From contig CM024755.1 in assembly GCA_014218235.1 (NCBI GenBank), positions 76,120,631-76,184,630 of the forward strand: DNA of 64,000 bases, given 5' to 3'. Origin of the DNA: Colocasia esculenta. Lineage: Eukaryota > Streptophyta > Magnoliopsida > Alismatales > Araceae. Position numbers and translations under genes: made by a program. The notes beneath the pieces are model-generated. The model made no database searches. It was not told the origin of the DNA and saw nothing but the letters and a program-made list of their open reading frames with translations. Each line of letters begins with the position of its first letter. The first letter of the stretch is position 1. Shown here in pieces: positions 11,357 to 21,371 of the stretch.

Positions 11357-13215
11357 ATGAAAACTCCTTTTCCACTAATGATTCTAAATCTTGCAGGGAA
11401 AAACAAGACAATGAAGAGGATGACCTCATTGTGGATTCTTCACCAACCGTTGAGGAGAGTAATAACATTGAAGAAAACCTGAACAACAACTCACAATCTC
11501 CAAATGGTTCAGGTAATACTGATTCAGAAGTGGGTACCTCTCAACAGGTAATTTCTGAACCTCGATTTCTAAGAGATCACCCATTAGATAGTGTAGTTGG
11601 CAATCTAAATGATAGAGTTAGGACCAGATCATCCTTTTTGCAAAACATTGAAGAAGACTCACTAGCTCTAATTTCCCAAATTGAACCCAAGTCAATTGAT
11701 GAAGCCTTATCCAGTTCTGATTGGATTAATGCTATGCATGATGAACTTCATCAATTTGAAAGAAATCAAGTGTGGGAATTAGTGCCTAGACCTAGTGACC
11801 AAACAGTGATTGGCACTAGATGGGTTTTCAGAAATAAATTGAATGAAGCTGGTCAAGTAATAAGAAACAAAGCTAGGCTAGTTGCAAAGGGGTATAACCA
11901 AGAATTTGGAATTGACTTTGAAGAATCTTATGCCCCTGTAGCTAGACTAGAAGCTGTGAGAATTTTCCTTGCTTTTGCATCCTCCATGAAATTCAAAGTC
12001 TTTCAAATGGATGTTAAAAGTGCATTTCTAAATGGATATATAAAGGAAAATGTGTTTGTTGAACAACCTCCTGGATTTGATAATGAAAAATATCCTAACC
12101 ATGTTTTCAAGCTTAATAAGGCACTCTATGGTCTTAAACAAGCTCCAAGAGCTTGGTATGATCGTTTGAGTTCCTTTTTACTTGAAAAAGGATATTCTAG
12201 AGGTAATGTTGATCAAACATTGTTCACTAAAACAGTAAAAAATCAAATAATTGTGGTCCAAATTTATGTTGATGACATAATTTTTGGCTCCACCAATAAA
12301 GGCCTTTGCACTGAATTTTCAAATCAAATGCAGAATGAATTTGAAATGAGCTTAATGGGAGACTTAACATTCTTTTTGGGGTTGCAGGTTAACCAAACGA
12401 ATGAAGGTATCTTCATCAGTCAAACCAAATATGTCAAGGAGCTACTGAAAAGGTTTGACTATCAGAACCTTAAACATTCAAGCACACCCATTGCAATAAA
12501 TGCTAAGCTAGAAGAAGACCCATCTGGTAAGTCAGTAGATCCAAAGACCTACAGAGGTATGATTGGCTCTCTGCTCTACCTTACTACTTCTAGACCTGAC
12601 ATTCAGTTTTGTGTGTGCTTATGTGCTAGATTCCAATCAAATCCTAAAGAAAGTCATATGCTTGCTGTGAAAAGAATTTTTAAATATCTTGTTGGAACAT
12701 GTGACTTAGGAATTTGGTATCCTGCTGGTTGCAAGTTAGAATTGTTTGCCTATTGTGATGCTGATTATGCTGGGTGTAAGTTAGATAGAAAAAGCACAAG
12801 TGGCTTGTGTGTATTTCTAGGTGGGTGCCTTATTTCTTGGGCTTCTAAGAAGCAACATTCAGTGGCTCTGTCAACAGCAGAAGCTGAATATGTTGCAGCA
12901 GGTAGATGTGGAACTCAGATTCTCTGGGTGAAACATCAACTTCTTGATTACAACCAAGATTTAGGGTGTGTACCCATCCTATGTGATAACACAAGTGCAA
13001 TCAATCTTTCTAAAAACCCCATTCAGCATTCTAGAACAAAACACATTGAAATCAGGCATCATTTCTTGAGAGATGAGGTTGCCAAGAAATCTTTTGAACT
13101 CCATTTTATTGTAACTGAAAAACAAATTGCAGACATATTCACAAAACCCCTTCCTGAAAATAGATTCTCATCTTTAAGGAGAGAACTTGGTCTTTGTAAA
13201 TGTCCATCCTTCTGA
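11357..13215 (+). CDS. pol: Pol part 2 of element A: reverse transcriptase and RNase H
   Basis: Uninterrupted frame continuing pol after the one-base deletion. A Ser/Asn/Glu-rich linker (to about 11560) leads into the copia RT domain (RVT_2 type): WELVPRPSD, TRWVFRNKLNE, MDVKSAFLNG, LYGLKQAPRAWYDRL, and the catalytic YVDD at 12265-12276. RNase H follows: CDADYAGCKLDRKSTSG, ALSTAEAEYVAA, DNTSAINLSKNP, HIEIRHHFLRD and the ADIFTKPLP end. Together these copy element RNA into DNA. All catalytic motifs are intact, so only the upstream frameshift separates this copy from a continuous pol. Confidence 0.93.
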
Positions 13216-13340
13216 TCTCTCTTAAAGTTTGGGTTGAATGATGCTTTGTCTAAGGGGGAGTTCTTTGTATTTCATAACTCCTTGCTTCCTCAAGCTACAT
13301 TGCTCATATCTCTCTCTATTCCAATTCCATTTCCCTTTTT

Positions 13341-13780
13341 ACAATAAATTCTTCACTTCTGATTGTGTTGAAACTTCTTGGTATATCAAATAGTGATTTG
13401 GAGAAGGACAGGCTATGCTTGTCTAGACACTTTCACTATGCGTGAGAACATATCTCCGCCAAGTACTAAGAAGTCAATATGCAATAGTTGAGGGGGAGCT
13501 TTTATTGTTCAAAGAGAATGTCTTTTTCTGATTTCAAAACTTGCACAGTTTTAACCTTCATTTCTTTCTGATAATGAATTCTTCAACTCTTATTGTATTG
13601 AAATCTCTTGGTATATCAAATGGTGACTTGGAGAAGGACAGGTTATGCTTGTCTGGACACTTTCACTATGCGAGAGTATATGTCTCCGCCAAGTACCAAG
13701 AAATGAATATACAATTGTTGAGAAGAAATCTTTGTTATCCAAAAAGAAACATTCTTTCTGATTTCAAAAAAAAAAAAAAA
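13341..13780. repeat. Diverged direct repeat, about 210 bp, offset 230 bp
   Basis: 13341-13550 and 13571-13780 share CTTGGTATATCAAAT, TTGGAGAAGGACAGG, GACACTTTCACTATGCG and TCTCCGCCAAGTAC. Copy 1 keeps a GAGGGGGAG polypurine box, whereas copy 2 has GAGAAGAAA at that place. Copy 2 ends in a run of about 15 A. Confidence 0.8.
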
Positions 13781-14864
13781 TGCATATTTATTTTGATGAA
13801 AAATGATTGAAATCATCATCTCAGGGGGAGCTAGAAAATTCACAAGTCATCTTTTTGCAAATTTCAGAACCCTTCTTGCATTTCATCAATTCCTTGCATG
13901 ATGTCCTCATTCTAAATTCTAGAGTCTCAAAGTGAACCTTGAGTGATACATTATATTTTTTACTAATCAACTTTCCACTATGTCTCTCAATCCACAGAAA
14001 CTCAGATCTCTTCCTAAACTAAATTACAATTGTGTCTTGAACTTAAAACATTACCTTGTTTGCAACTGATGGCTGGATGTATTTGAATTCTATCCTACAA
14101 ACTCTCCAAAATCTTGTAAAATTCAACAGAGCAATGACATCTGTGCTGAGAAACTGCACACCTTCACAATGAATGAAGTGCTATGCATGTCATGAGGCAT
14201 TCTTGTTAACTCTGTTCAAAGGGGATCCAAATTGAAAATAACCTCAAAATTTAAGCAATTATGTGCTATGCTTTTTGATGATGACTGAGTAACTGGAATA
14301 TTGGCGTCTAAAAAACGTATATTTTCATGTCAAAAAGTCATCATTTACCCCTTTGAGACTTGACAATGACTACATCTTGAGTATCCAGGGACTATGGTGT
14401 GTAAAAAGCACTAGTACTTGAGTGAAAGAGATTTACATCATTTGATAGTTTGTTAAAAGAACAAAAATATGAAAATTATTGGAGATTTGTTTAGAAAGAA
14501 TCATCTTCCTCCTTCATCAAGTTGTTCTTTAAGTTTGTGTTTTACTTTCAACACAACTGTGTTTAGTCTAGATGATATCTTTAACTCTTGAAAATTGAGA
14601 AACATGGCAGATTTTGGTTGATTGTAAGATACATTATATCCCTCAATTTATCATTTTGTTGATTCAAGTCTTGGAATGCTAATATCCTGTTGGAAATTGT
14701 ATGAAATACTTGAACTGTAATGAATTTTTGTAAAATACAGCAAATGAATTTTTAGGCCTCTTAAAAATCCTTCAAATGATAATTCCTCTCATTATATCAT
14801 TATAAAGATGTCCCCAAATTTCTCAAAAATTTCCTCTCAAAAATTCTCATTTCTCTCAAAGGCT

Positions 14865-14939
14865 GTGTCGACACAATCCTCTCTCGTGTCGACACATAAT
14901 TCCAGTCAGGTCGACACACCCTTCCTCATGTGTCGACAC
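14865..14939. promoter_or_regulatory. GTCGAC dyad train upstream of the extra ORF
   Basis: GTCGAC starts at 14867, 14888, 14910 and 14932 (steps 21, 22, 22 bp), three of them full GTGTCGACAC. A fifth lies at 15039. The train ends about 220 bp before the ATG of the extra ORF. It repeats the motif and spacing of the U3 array, which suggests that the same factor acts at both places. Confidence 0.75.
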
Positions 14940-15156
14940 TGCCTTCTTGCCAGAACTTTTTCAAATCTTTCGGGTTCACCTTAAACCCTTGTTGTTCCTG
15001 CGGGGCAGTGTACCTCTGCATCCCTTTTTGAGCATCAGGTCGACCCGACGGCCAAACTCTCACCATTCCGGCAAGAAATTTTCACCATCTCTCTAATCTT
15101 CAATCACCTCACCAATCTTCCATCTCCTCTCTGACATTCCACTCCTTCCTTGCACC

Positions 15157-16965
15157 ATGGTCCGCAAGTTGGGTCCCCGCCGTGGCGCAAGGTCTCAGGC
15201 TTCTTCAAGGCAGGTTCCGGCACAGGTTCCAGTTGAACAGATTGAAAGAAGAACCAAGCGAAGAAATGATCCTGCAGAGCTTCCAGGATCCTCTTCTGCA
15301 CCTCTCAGAGCTTCAAAGAGAGGTAGGACCTCCAATGCTGGCAGAGGTAGACAAAGTTCAAACCCTAGATCAGATATTTCGGGCGATTCCTCTGACCATC
15401 ATGAGGAATCATCTTCGTCTTCCTCTACTGAGTCTCAAGAGGATATACCCTCAGAATCCGTCAGTGCTGCCAAACTGATTTTGAAGCCTAGAATTCTTGA
15501 CCTTTCTGACACCCAATTAGCAGACTCTCTCCCTGAAATTCAAACATATTTCTCCTTTCAATCTTGGATTCCTTTCATTTCTGAATTTCAAGTCTGCTAT
15601 CCAAGGTTAGTTAGAGAGTTCTACAAAAACCTCACCTGCACAGAAGAAGGTTTTAAATCCAAAGTCAAGGGGATAGAGATAGACATGCCAACTGATGTAG
15701 CAGCCTCCATTTTCAAAGTGCCAGATGAGGGGGCTGACTACCATGAATTTGAATTTGACTTACATGAAGCCTACTCAATCTTGACAGGCCATCCTGCAGA
15801 TCCATCAGATGCCAAACAAACCTATGTGACAAGGTTTAATGCCAACTCATTTCCACCTGTGTTAAGGGTAATTCACCACATCTTGACAACCATAGTTACC
15901 CCTCAAGGTGGTGGGCGAGATAGACTGACAGATATCCAGAGATTCATACTCTATTGCATGGTCAAAGATATCAAGGTCAACCTTCATGTGATTCTTTATC
16001 AAATCATTTCTGAAACTACAAGAACAGACTTGAAGAGATCACTTCCTTATGGAGCACATCTGACCTCAGTGTTCAAGCACTTTGGTGTGCCATTGGAATC
16101 TGAAAAATCCCAGTCCATTCCCAAGTCAAATATCTATACATTCAAGAATATCCAGAAGTTCATGGGATTTAGATTAGAGGGAAATCAAATTAGAAGAGGA
16201 CCAGCTGTGGTTGAGGCTCCTCCAGTTCAAGAGGAACAGCCTCAAGACCAAGGGGAACAGCCCCAACCTCAGGAGGACCAGCCTCAGGCTCCAGGGGATC
16301 AGCCCCAAGTACAGGAGGAACAGCCTCCAGCTGAAGGGGACCAGCCCCTAAGTCAAGAGGATCAGCCTCCTATGCATGAGGATCAAGCTCTTAATGAAAA
16401 TGTCAGTCCTTTTCATGATCCTCTCTCACCTCAGCTTCCTCCTTTTTCTCCACAACCCTCATTCCAACCATCCACATCTTCTGGTGGGCCTCCTGTTCCA
16501 CCAGAATTGATATCTTTCCTAAATGACAAATTTGAATCCTTCAACTCCTCACTTCAATCCATGTCCTCATCTTTTGAGCTACGGATTCAAAGACTGGAAA
16601 ACACAGTTTCTGCCAAATTTATTGAGCAGAAGGCAGCTTCTGATTATGCAGCTCAGCGATTTAACAGACTCATAGGAACTCTGGGAGATTCCTATATTGA
16701 GCTAAAAGAACATCAGGACAAGTTAGAGAAAGTTCTTCAGGGAATTTTGGCCAATTCCCAAGCAGATGTCTTCAACACCAATCAAACATTGCATGAGATT
16801 TCCAGCACCAGACTATCATTTGCTCATTTTGTGGATGATTTGGAAAGTATGAGAAATTTCAATGAGCACATTGACAAGCAGCTCACAGATTTGACCAAGG
16901 AGTTCAAAATCATGCAAAGACCTGGTTGGTCAGCTGGGTCATCAAGTTCTCAACATTTCAGATGA
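15157..16965 (+). CDS. Extra ORF of element A (post-pol protein, function unknown)
   Basis: 602 residues from ATG 15157, which sits in ACCATGG, a good context. Order: basic, Arg/Lys-rich and Ser-rich disordered N-terminus (residues 1-95, nuclear-signal-like KRGRT); a folded region about 105-350 with SKVKGIEID, VTPQGGGRDRLT and LPYGAHLTSVFKHFGV; a Gln/Glu/Pro repeat region about 350-415; and a coiled-coil C-terminus about 440-600. The folded region resembles what is catalogued as a putative plant transposon protein domain (PF20167, from memory) and matches the extra ORFs of B and C. Sirevirus ORFs in this position have been called env-like, but I see no signal peptide or clear membrane segment, so a nuclear or particle-associated role seems equally possible. 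Coding sense continues in another frame to 17146. Confidence 0.8.
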   Translation: MVRKLGPRRGARSQASSRQVPAQVPVEQIERRTKRRNDPAELPGSSSAPLRASKRGRTSNAGRGRQSSNPRSDISGDSSDHHEESSSSSSTESQEDIPSESVSAAKLILKPRILDLSDTQLADSLPEIQTYFSFQSWIPFISEFQVCYPRLVREFYKNLTCTEEGFKSKVKGIEIDMPTDVAASIFKVPDEGADYHEFEFDLHEAYSILTGHPADPSDAKQTYVTRFNANSFPPVLRVIHHILTTIVTPQGGGRDRLTDIQRFILYCMVKDIKVNLHVILYQIISETTRTDLKRSLPYGAHLTSVFKHFGVPLESEKSQSIPKSNIYTFKNIQKFMGFRLEGNQIRRGPAVVEAPPVQEEQPQDQGEQPQPQEDQPQAPGDQPQVQEEQPPAEGDQPLSQEDQPPMHEDQALNENVSPFHDPLSPQLPPFSPQPSFQPSTSSGGPPVPPELISFLNDKFESFNSSLQSMSSSFELRIQRLENTVSAKFIEQKAASDYAAQRFNRLIGTLGDSYIELKEHQDKLEKVLQGILANSQADVFNTNQTLHEISSTRLSFAHFVDDLESMRNFNEHIDKQLTDLTKEFKIMQRPGWSAGSSSSQHFR

Positions 16966-17146
16966 ATTGAAAAGAACTCAAAGCACCTTGATAGAACATT
17001 CTGATAGAATGGAGCATTATCTTCACACTCGGCTGACAACTATCCATGAACAGATAAAGTCAAGCATGAAGTCAATGGATAAGAGATTGTCAGATATTGA
17101 GATGCTTCTAGCTCCAATTCCTCCTCCTCCTCCATCTTCTACCTAA
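16961..17146 (+). pseudogene. Frameshifted tail of the extra ORF of element A
   Basis: Starting at about the stop of the 602-residue frame, the next frame reads through 60 further codons with the same coiled-coil character, then a short proline run and a TAA at 17144. A small indel near 16960 therefore probably truncated a protein of about 660 residues. No independent start codon is needed for this reading. Confidence 0.6.
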
Positions 17147-17167
17147 TGTACTTTTTTTGATAATGTC

Positions 17168-17177
17168 AAAGGGGGAG
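17168..17177 (+). other. Extra polypurine-tract-like box
   Basis: AAAGGGGGAG just after the end of the extra ORF, about 320 bp before the true polypurine tract and nearly identical to it. Confidence 0.6.
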
Positions 17178-17483
17178 AAGATTGAATGAATTGTAATGAT
17201 CTTTTGAATGAAATGAATGACATGAAATGGTTGTTTGGCTTCAATACAAATTTTTGTATTTGTGTGTGAATACTTGTTCAATTGTTGACTTGTGTGCACA
17301 AATCTTCTAATTTCAAGTAACGTTGTATCTCACAAAAATATCATCAATTGTTACTGAACAATATCAAAAGGACATTGACAAGTATGAACAAAAGAAAAAC
17401 AAAAACTTAATCAATAAAAATTGCTTAAAAATCACACTTCATCAAAACCACATTCAAATATGGATTTAATGTTGCCATCATCA

Positions 17484-17496
17484 AAAAGGGGGAGAT
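17484..17496 (+). other. Polypurine tract of element A
   Basis: AAAAAGGGGGAGA then T, directly before the TG of the 3' LTR. This is the expected plus-strand primer position. Confidence 0.9.
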
Positions 17497-19240
17497 TGTT
17501 GGGTTGAATGTCTAATTCATATCATTTCCCTCCTATTTTGATGATGACAAGAAGTGTTCTTAAAGCAATTTAATTGGAACATGTCAAAAGCATCATACCT
17601 GAAAGTCATGCTCAAAAAGCATTTTTCAAACCACATTTATCATTTGTGGTAATGATAAATCATTTAACTAATGATATATGTGTTTATTTTTCAGGTACAA
17701 ACTTTTTATGCAAAAGATGTGTCGACACACCCATCAATGGTGTCGACACATCAACACAGACTCAAAGAGAAATTGTGCAAAAATGTCAAGAGTGTGTCGA
17801 CACATGTCAAGAGTGTGTCGACACGAGTGGCAGTTTTCCAGAGATCAAGGGTACCCAGGTCGACACACTCCCAGGGCAGGTCGACACTAGACCCAGTTCC
17901 CAGAACAGCCAGTTTGAGGAATTGGGACAGCAGGTCGACACACTCCCAGGGCAGGTCGACACTAGACCCAGTTCCCAGAACAGCCAGTTTGAGGAATTGG
18001 GACAGCAGGTCGACACACTCAAGAGCAGGTCGACACGGGACCTTTCTCCCAGAACAGATTCTTCTATCTTTGGAACAGTGTGTCGACACAACCACCAGGG
18101 CAGGTCGACACACTACGGAAACTTTTCATCCTAAGAGCTGATGGCTGCCACGTGTCCTTCTAGGGCGATCAGAATCTTCCTAGGGAAGCGTGCCCTTGTA
18201 CCCCAAAAGGGTATCTTTGGAATCCTAAGGGTATAAAAGGCTCCTTTTGGCCTCCCTTCAAAGAGAGAGACCCAACTAACCTCTTAGAGCCTCCTGAAAA
18301 ATTCCTGGCGGCCATAAGAGTTCGTGTCTCCCTCCTCTGCTTCCTGGAGTCTCCTGAACACCTCTTCTCACCAATTCAAGGTGTGAGAATTGTGGTTTGA
18401 TCTTTAAAGAAGCCTCTGAAGCATCTCAAGGAAGTAGATCAGGTAGAAGCCATCGTTGGAGAAGAATTCAAGGAAGGTCCAACCTCCCAGATTGCAGAGC
18501 ATCGTCTTGGACTTCATGTTTACAAGCTTCTTCCCAATTCAAGCTTCTACAAGGGAGTACACTTGAAGAACGAAGTCATTCAATACCTTTTACTTTACTT
18601 TGTTCTTCTGAGATATCTCTTGAGATTATGCAAGTGCTTCTGCATAATTCTCATTAGTGTTCTCAAATTTCGACTAGATCTGTTGCTAGGAGATCTTGTC
18701 TTAAGTTGGTGTCTAGCAAGTCTATGTGTGAGCCTTGTGCTCAGTTGTTGTGAGCCGGTGCGCTCAGTGTTGAGTTGTCAAACTCAAGTGTGTGTTGAGC
18801 AGTCTTGCTCAGTTGTTCTAGAGTAGTCTTGCTCTAGAAGTGGTGTGAGTTGTAAGCTCTTCAGTGTTGGAGTTGTCAGGCTCCAGTGGGTGTGTTACCC
18901 AGTTGTGTTAGTGAATCCTCACGGGTTGTGAGGGGTGGATGTAGGAATCACATGGGTGATTTCCGAACCACCTAAAAATCCTTGTGCATTTGTGTTCTGT
19001 GGTTTGACTGGTTCATCCGCTAGATGCTTGCATAGGACTCGTTTCTAATTCACTTAATCAACTTGATTCTCATCTAAGTTTTTCAACTCACTCCAATCTA
19101 ATCAGATCAGCAGCTTTTCACTGAATTATTGCCTCTGATTCTAAATAGTTTTAAAATTATTTAAGCTTCCGCAAAAGTGGCTAAGATCTATTCATCCCCC
19201 CCCTTCTAGATCTTTTCCACACATTTATTTCGATCCTTCA
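17497..19240 (+). repeat. 3' LTR of element A
   Basis: Near-identical to 5969-7713 (offset 11528). It carries the same 12-dyad array at 17719-18111, the 75-bp duplication at 17859-18008 and the TATA box at 18232-18238. It is one base shorter because of a single-base indel in the CACTGATATTATTG/CACTGAATTATTG stretch. Confidence 0.95.
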
Positions 19241-19245
19241 GAGGG
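19241..19245. repeat. Target-site duplication of element A, right copy (GAGGG)
   Basis: Matches 5964-5968. Confidence 0.9.
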
Positions 19246-19716
19246 CGCCAAAGAGAGTGCCACGTGGGGCACGAAGGAGGAGGGCAATCAACAAGAAAAC
19301 GCAGAAAGAAGTCCCACCGTGATTGCCAATATGTGGATACCACTGAGAGACGACGTGTGGCCCACAAAGAGGGAGGATAGGGGGTGAGATGGATGGATCA
19401 TGATCGCCAGGTATGCGAGGGTACCGAATGGAGGTGCACGACTAGGGGTGCGGGTGGAAGAATGATCGCGAATAATACCAGTTGGAGCATGGGGAGACTG
19501 CGCAGAGATGTAGGTTCCTCTTCCTCTACGAGCACGACCGGTCGTGGTAGAGGGCGTTTTCCGTGTTAATTACCCTGAGAAAGAAAAAGACAAAGAAAGG
19601 AAAAGGGGATTAGCCAAATAATGTGTAGTATACAATCCTAAATAAATGAAATGAAAAGAATGAATGGCATGCGGAACGACTTACCGTGTGGTGGCTTTGA
19701 AACCCCTAAAAGATAG

Positions 19717-19750
19717 GTGTGTGTGTGTATGCATGCATGTGTGTGTGTAT
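19717..19750. repeat. GT microsatellite
   Basis: Runs of GTGTGTGT interrupted by ATGCATGCAT within G0. Confidence 0.8.
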
Positions 19751-20207
19751 AAAAAGAAAGGAGCCACGTGAGGCCCGGAGGAGTTGAAATGTAAACAAAA
19801 AGGGAGAAAGGGGAGGGGGTGCTTCCCTGAATGATGGATGGCGCGGCGGCGCTGCCGATTGGACGGAGAGGAGGACGACGCTCCCGCCTCGATGCACGTG
19901 GATGACGGAGGGGACGCCGGCTCCGAACTCTAGAGGATCGAATGGATGGCTCGAAGTAGAAGGTCCCCATGGGCCGGACTTGAGACGAGAATCCAGCAGG
20001 GCTTCGCCGCACTGAATGGACCCCCCTCTATAAATGACCTTGGGGGTCTACTTATAAAGGTGAAAGTTTTGAATCACGTTGGCTACAACAGACACAACCA
20101 TGAGGTTGACTCGCATCCGTGCGGCACACCGCAATTCAGAAAACCTTGATTTGACAAAAAACATGATGATCATGGCCTGCGGCCGCCATCAAAAGCGTCA
20201 GGGATGC

Positions 20208-20232
20208 CCGCCGCGTTCTTGAAACGCGGCGG
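20208..20232. promoter_or_regulatory. GC-rich dyad with 10-bp arms in G0
   Basis: CCGCCGCGTT, a five-base loop, then AACGCGGCGG: a perfect inverted repeat. It is the same design as the GTCGCGTT/AACGCGAC dyads in LTRs E and F. Confidence 0.65.
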
Positions 20233-20954
20233 CCTACCTCGCCGTGACTTCATTTTTGGCACGTGGGCCATAAATGCGACGACTTCCGAGGGGTCTAGGG
20301 TTTGGTGCAGGACCTAATCGCATCGGGTCAGGCAGACGCAATTCAGAGATTTCGCATGATTCCAAGGTACGGGCGCTCGAGTGCGACGACTTTTGGGCCC
20401 TAGGGCCTAATCGCATCGGCACGGTCCGACGCGTCTCTGATTTGAAACACGTCGGCACGGCACGCCGCGATAAAGTATTTCCATATTTTATTTATGAAAA
20501 TCCTGCCAAACCGACATTGGAATCGCGGCGCTCACAGCGGACACGTTCATAAAATGGCATTGGACATTTTTCATAAATAAAATAGGTAAATTCCTTGTCG
20601 CATCACGCAAGGCCGCCGCGATAAGAACCATTTGGCCTTGTCGCGTCCCACATGCCCGGCGCGATAATGGAATCGCGTCCGCCTTGTCGAACGTGTTTTA
20701 GCTACCTTCATAAATGCATCCCGCAGGCTCATCGCGACTTCATGAATGCGCCTCGAAGACCTGTCGCGACTTGAAATGAATGCCCACGACCTCCGGCCAG
20801 CCTTTGAAATGAAGGGGGAAGCACCGGAGAAGAAAGGGTGAGATCCGGAATGATGGGGAAAACACTCTTGCAAGGCAAAAGGAGGGCCATTTGTGGCATT
20901 ATGGCGCAATATGAAATTTGCCCGCGGTGGAGTCAAATTTGCGTGTCTACAACG

Positions 20955-21371
20955 GGTAAACTGGATACCTCGGAAGCAGAGAATAGGTGCTCCAGGTATC
21001 TCAAACCGCACGGTCTTCCACTAACAATCCACCACAGCTAAGTGAGACTCCAACCAGTCCATGCCAAGGATGACGTCAAAGTCATGAAGCTGCAACGTGT
21101 ACAACCTGGCCAACAACTGGTGTCCCTAGACCTCAACTGTGACACCCTCAAGGTAACCGAAAGAATGCATGTAATCACCGGACGGAAGATCAACCATCAC
21201 ATCACACTGCCTCTTAGATGTGTGATGAACAAGCGACTCGTAAAACTCCTTAGAAGCAAAACAAAGAGAAGCACCGGGATCAACCAGAACACGAGCAGCT
21301 CTACCAAGGTTAGGCAAAGTACCTATAACCAGGTTTGATGCCTCGGCCTCCTCCCTAGTGAGAGCCATCAC
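20955..21371 (-). pseudogene. pol: Aspartic protease region of D pol
   Basis: Read on the minus strand: a linker ALTREEAEASN, the protease core with VDPGAS (the usual D-S/T-G appears as D-P-G, as in many chromoviruses), then LHDFDVILGMDWL typical of the region after the protease. An in-frame TAG follows VVDC at about 21038, and coding similarity ends near 20955. The protease would cleave the Gag-Pol polyprotein. The truncation and stop make it non-functional. Confidence 0.85.

Larger units (their letters stand above)
13216..15156 (+). other. Spacer between pol and extra ORF in element A
   Basis: About 1.9 kb without a convincing gene. It holds repeated polypurine boxes (AAGGGGGAG 13252-13260, GAGGGGGAG 13490-13498, CAGGGGGAG 13822-13830), the 230-bp-offset direct repeat (13341-13780), a stretch with nothing I recognise (13840-14860), and the GTCGAC train at 14865-14939 with one more GTCGAC at 15039. 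It may contain a promoter or splice signals for the extra ORF, but I could not identify them. Confidence 0.6.
5969..19240 (+). mobile_element. Element A: nearly full-length Sirevirus-type Ty1/copia retrotransposon
   Basis: A 13.3-kb element with LTRs of 1745 and 1744 bp, a 5-bp target duplication, a Met-tRNA primer site, gag, pol in copia order (protease, integrase, RT, RNase H), an extra ORF after pol, and a polypurine tract. I noticed only two differences between the LTRs (G/A near the start and a one-base indel near 7605), so insertion is recent. Coding is damaged by a one-base deletion in pol (near 11352) and a frameshift near the end of the extra ORF. Large gag with coiled coil, an ORF after pol and repeated polypurine tracts match the Sirevirus lineage. 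Confidence 0.95.
19246..20952 (-). mobile_element. G0, right part (CpG-rich LTR/leader side)
   Basis: Continues the G0 sequence interrupted by element A. It has a GTGCCACGTGGGGCAC box at 19258-19273, CpG-rich boxes from 20160 to 20800, and on the minus strand a TATA-like CTTTATAAGTAG near 20045-20060 that would drive transcription toward the gag at 5081. No coding sense. It stops abruptly at about 20952, where element D begins. Confidence 0.45.

Noticed and set aside
15157..16965. Naming the extra ORF of element A a viral-type envelope gene
   Set aside because: No signal peptide, furin-like site or clear membrane segment seen; position after pol alone is not enough.
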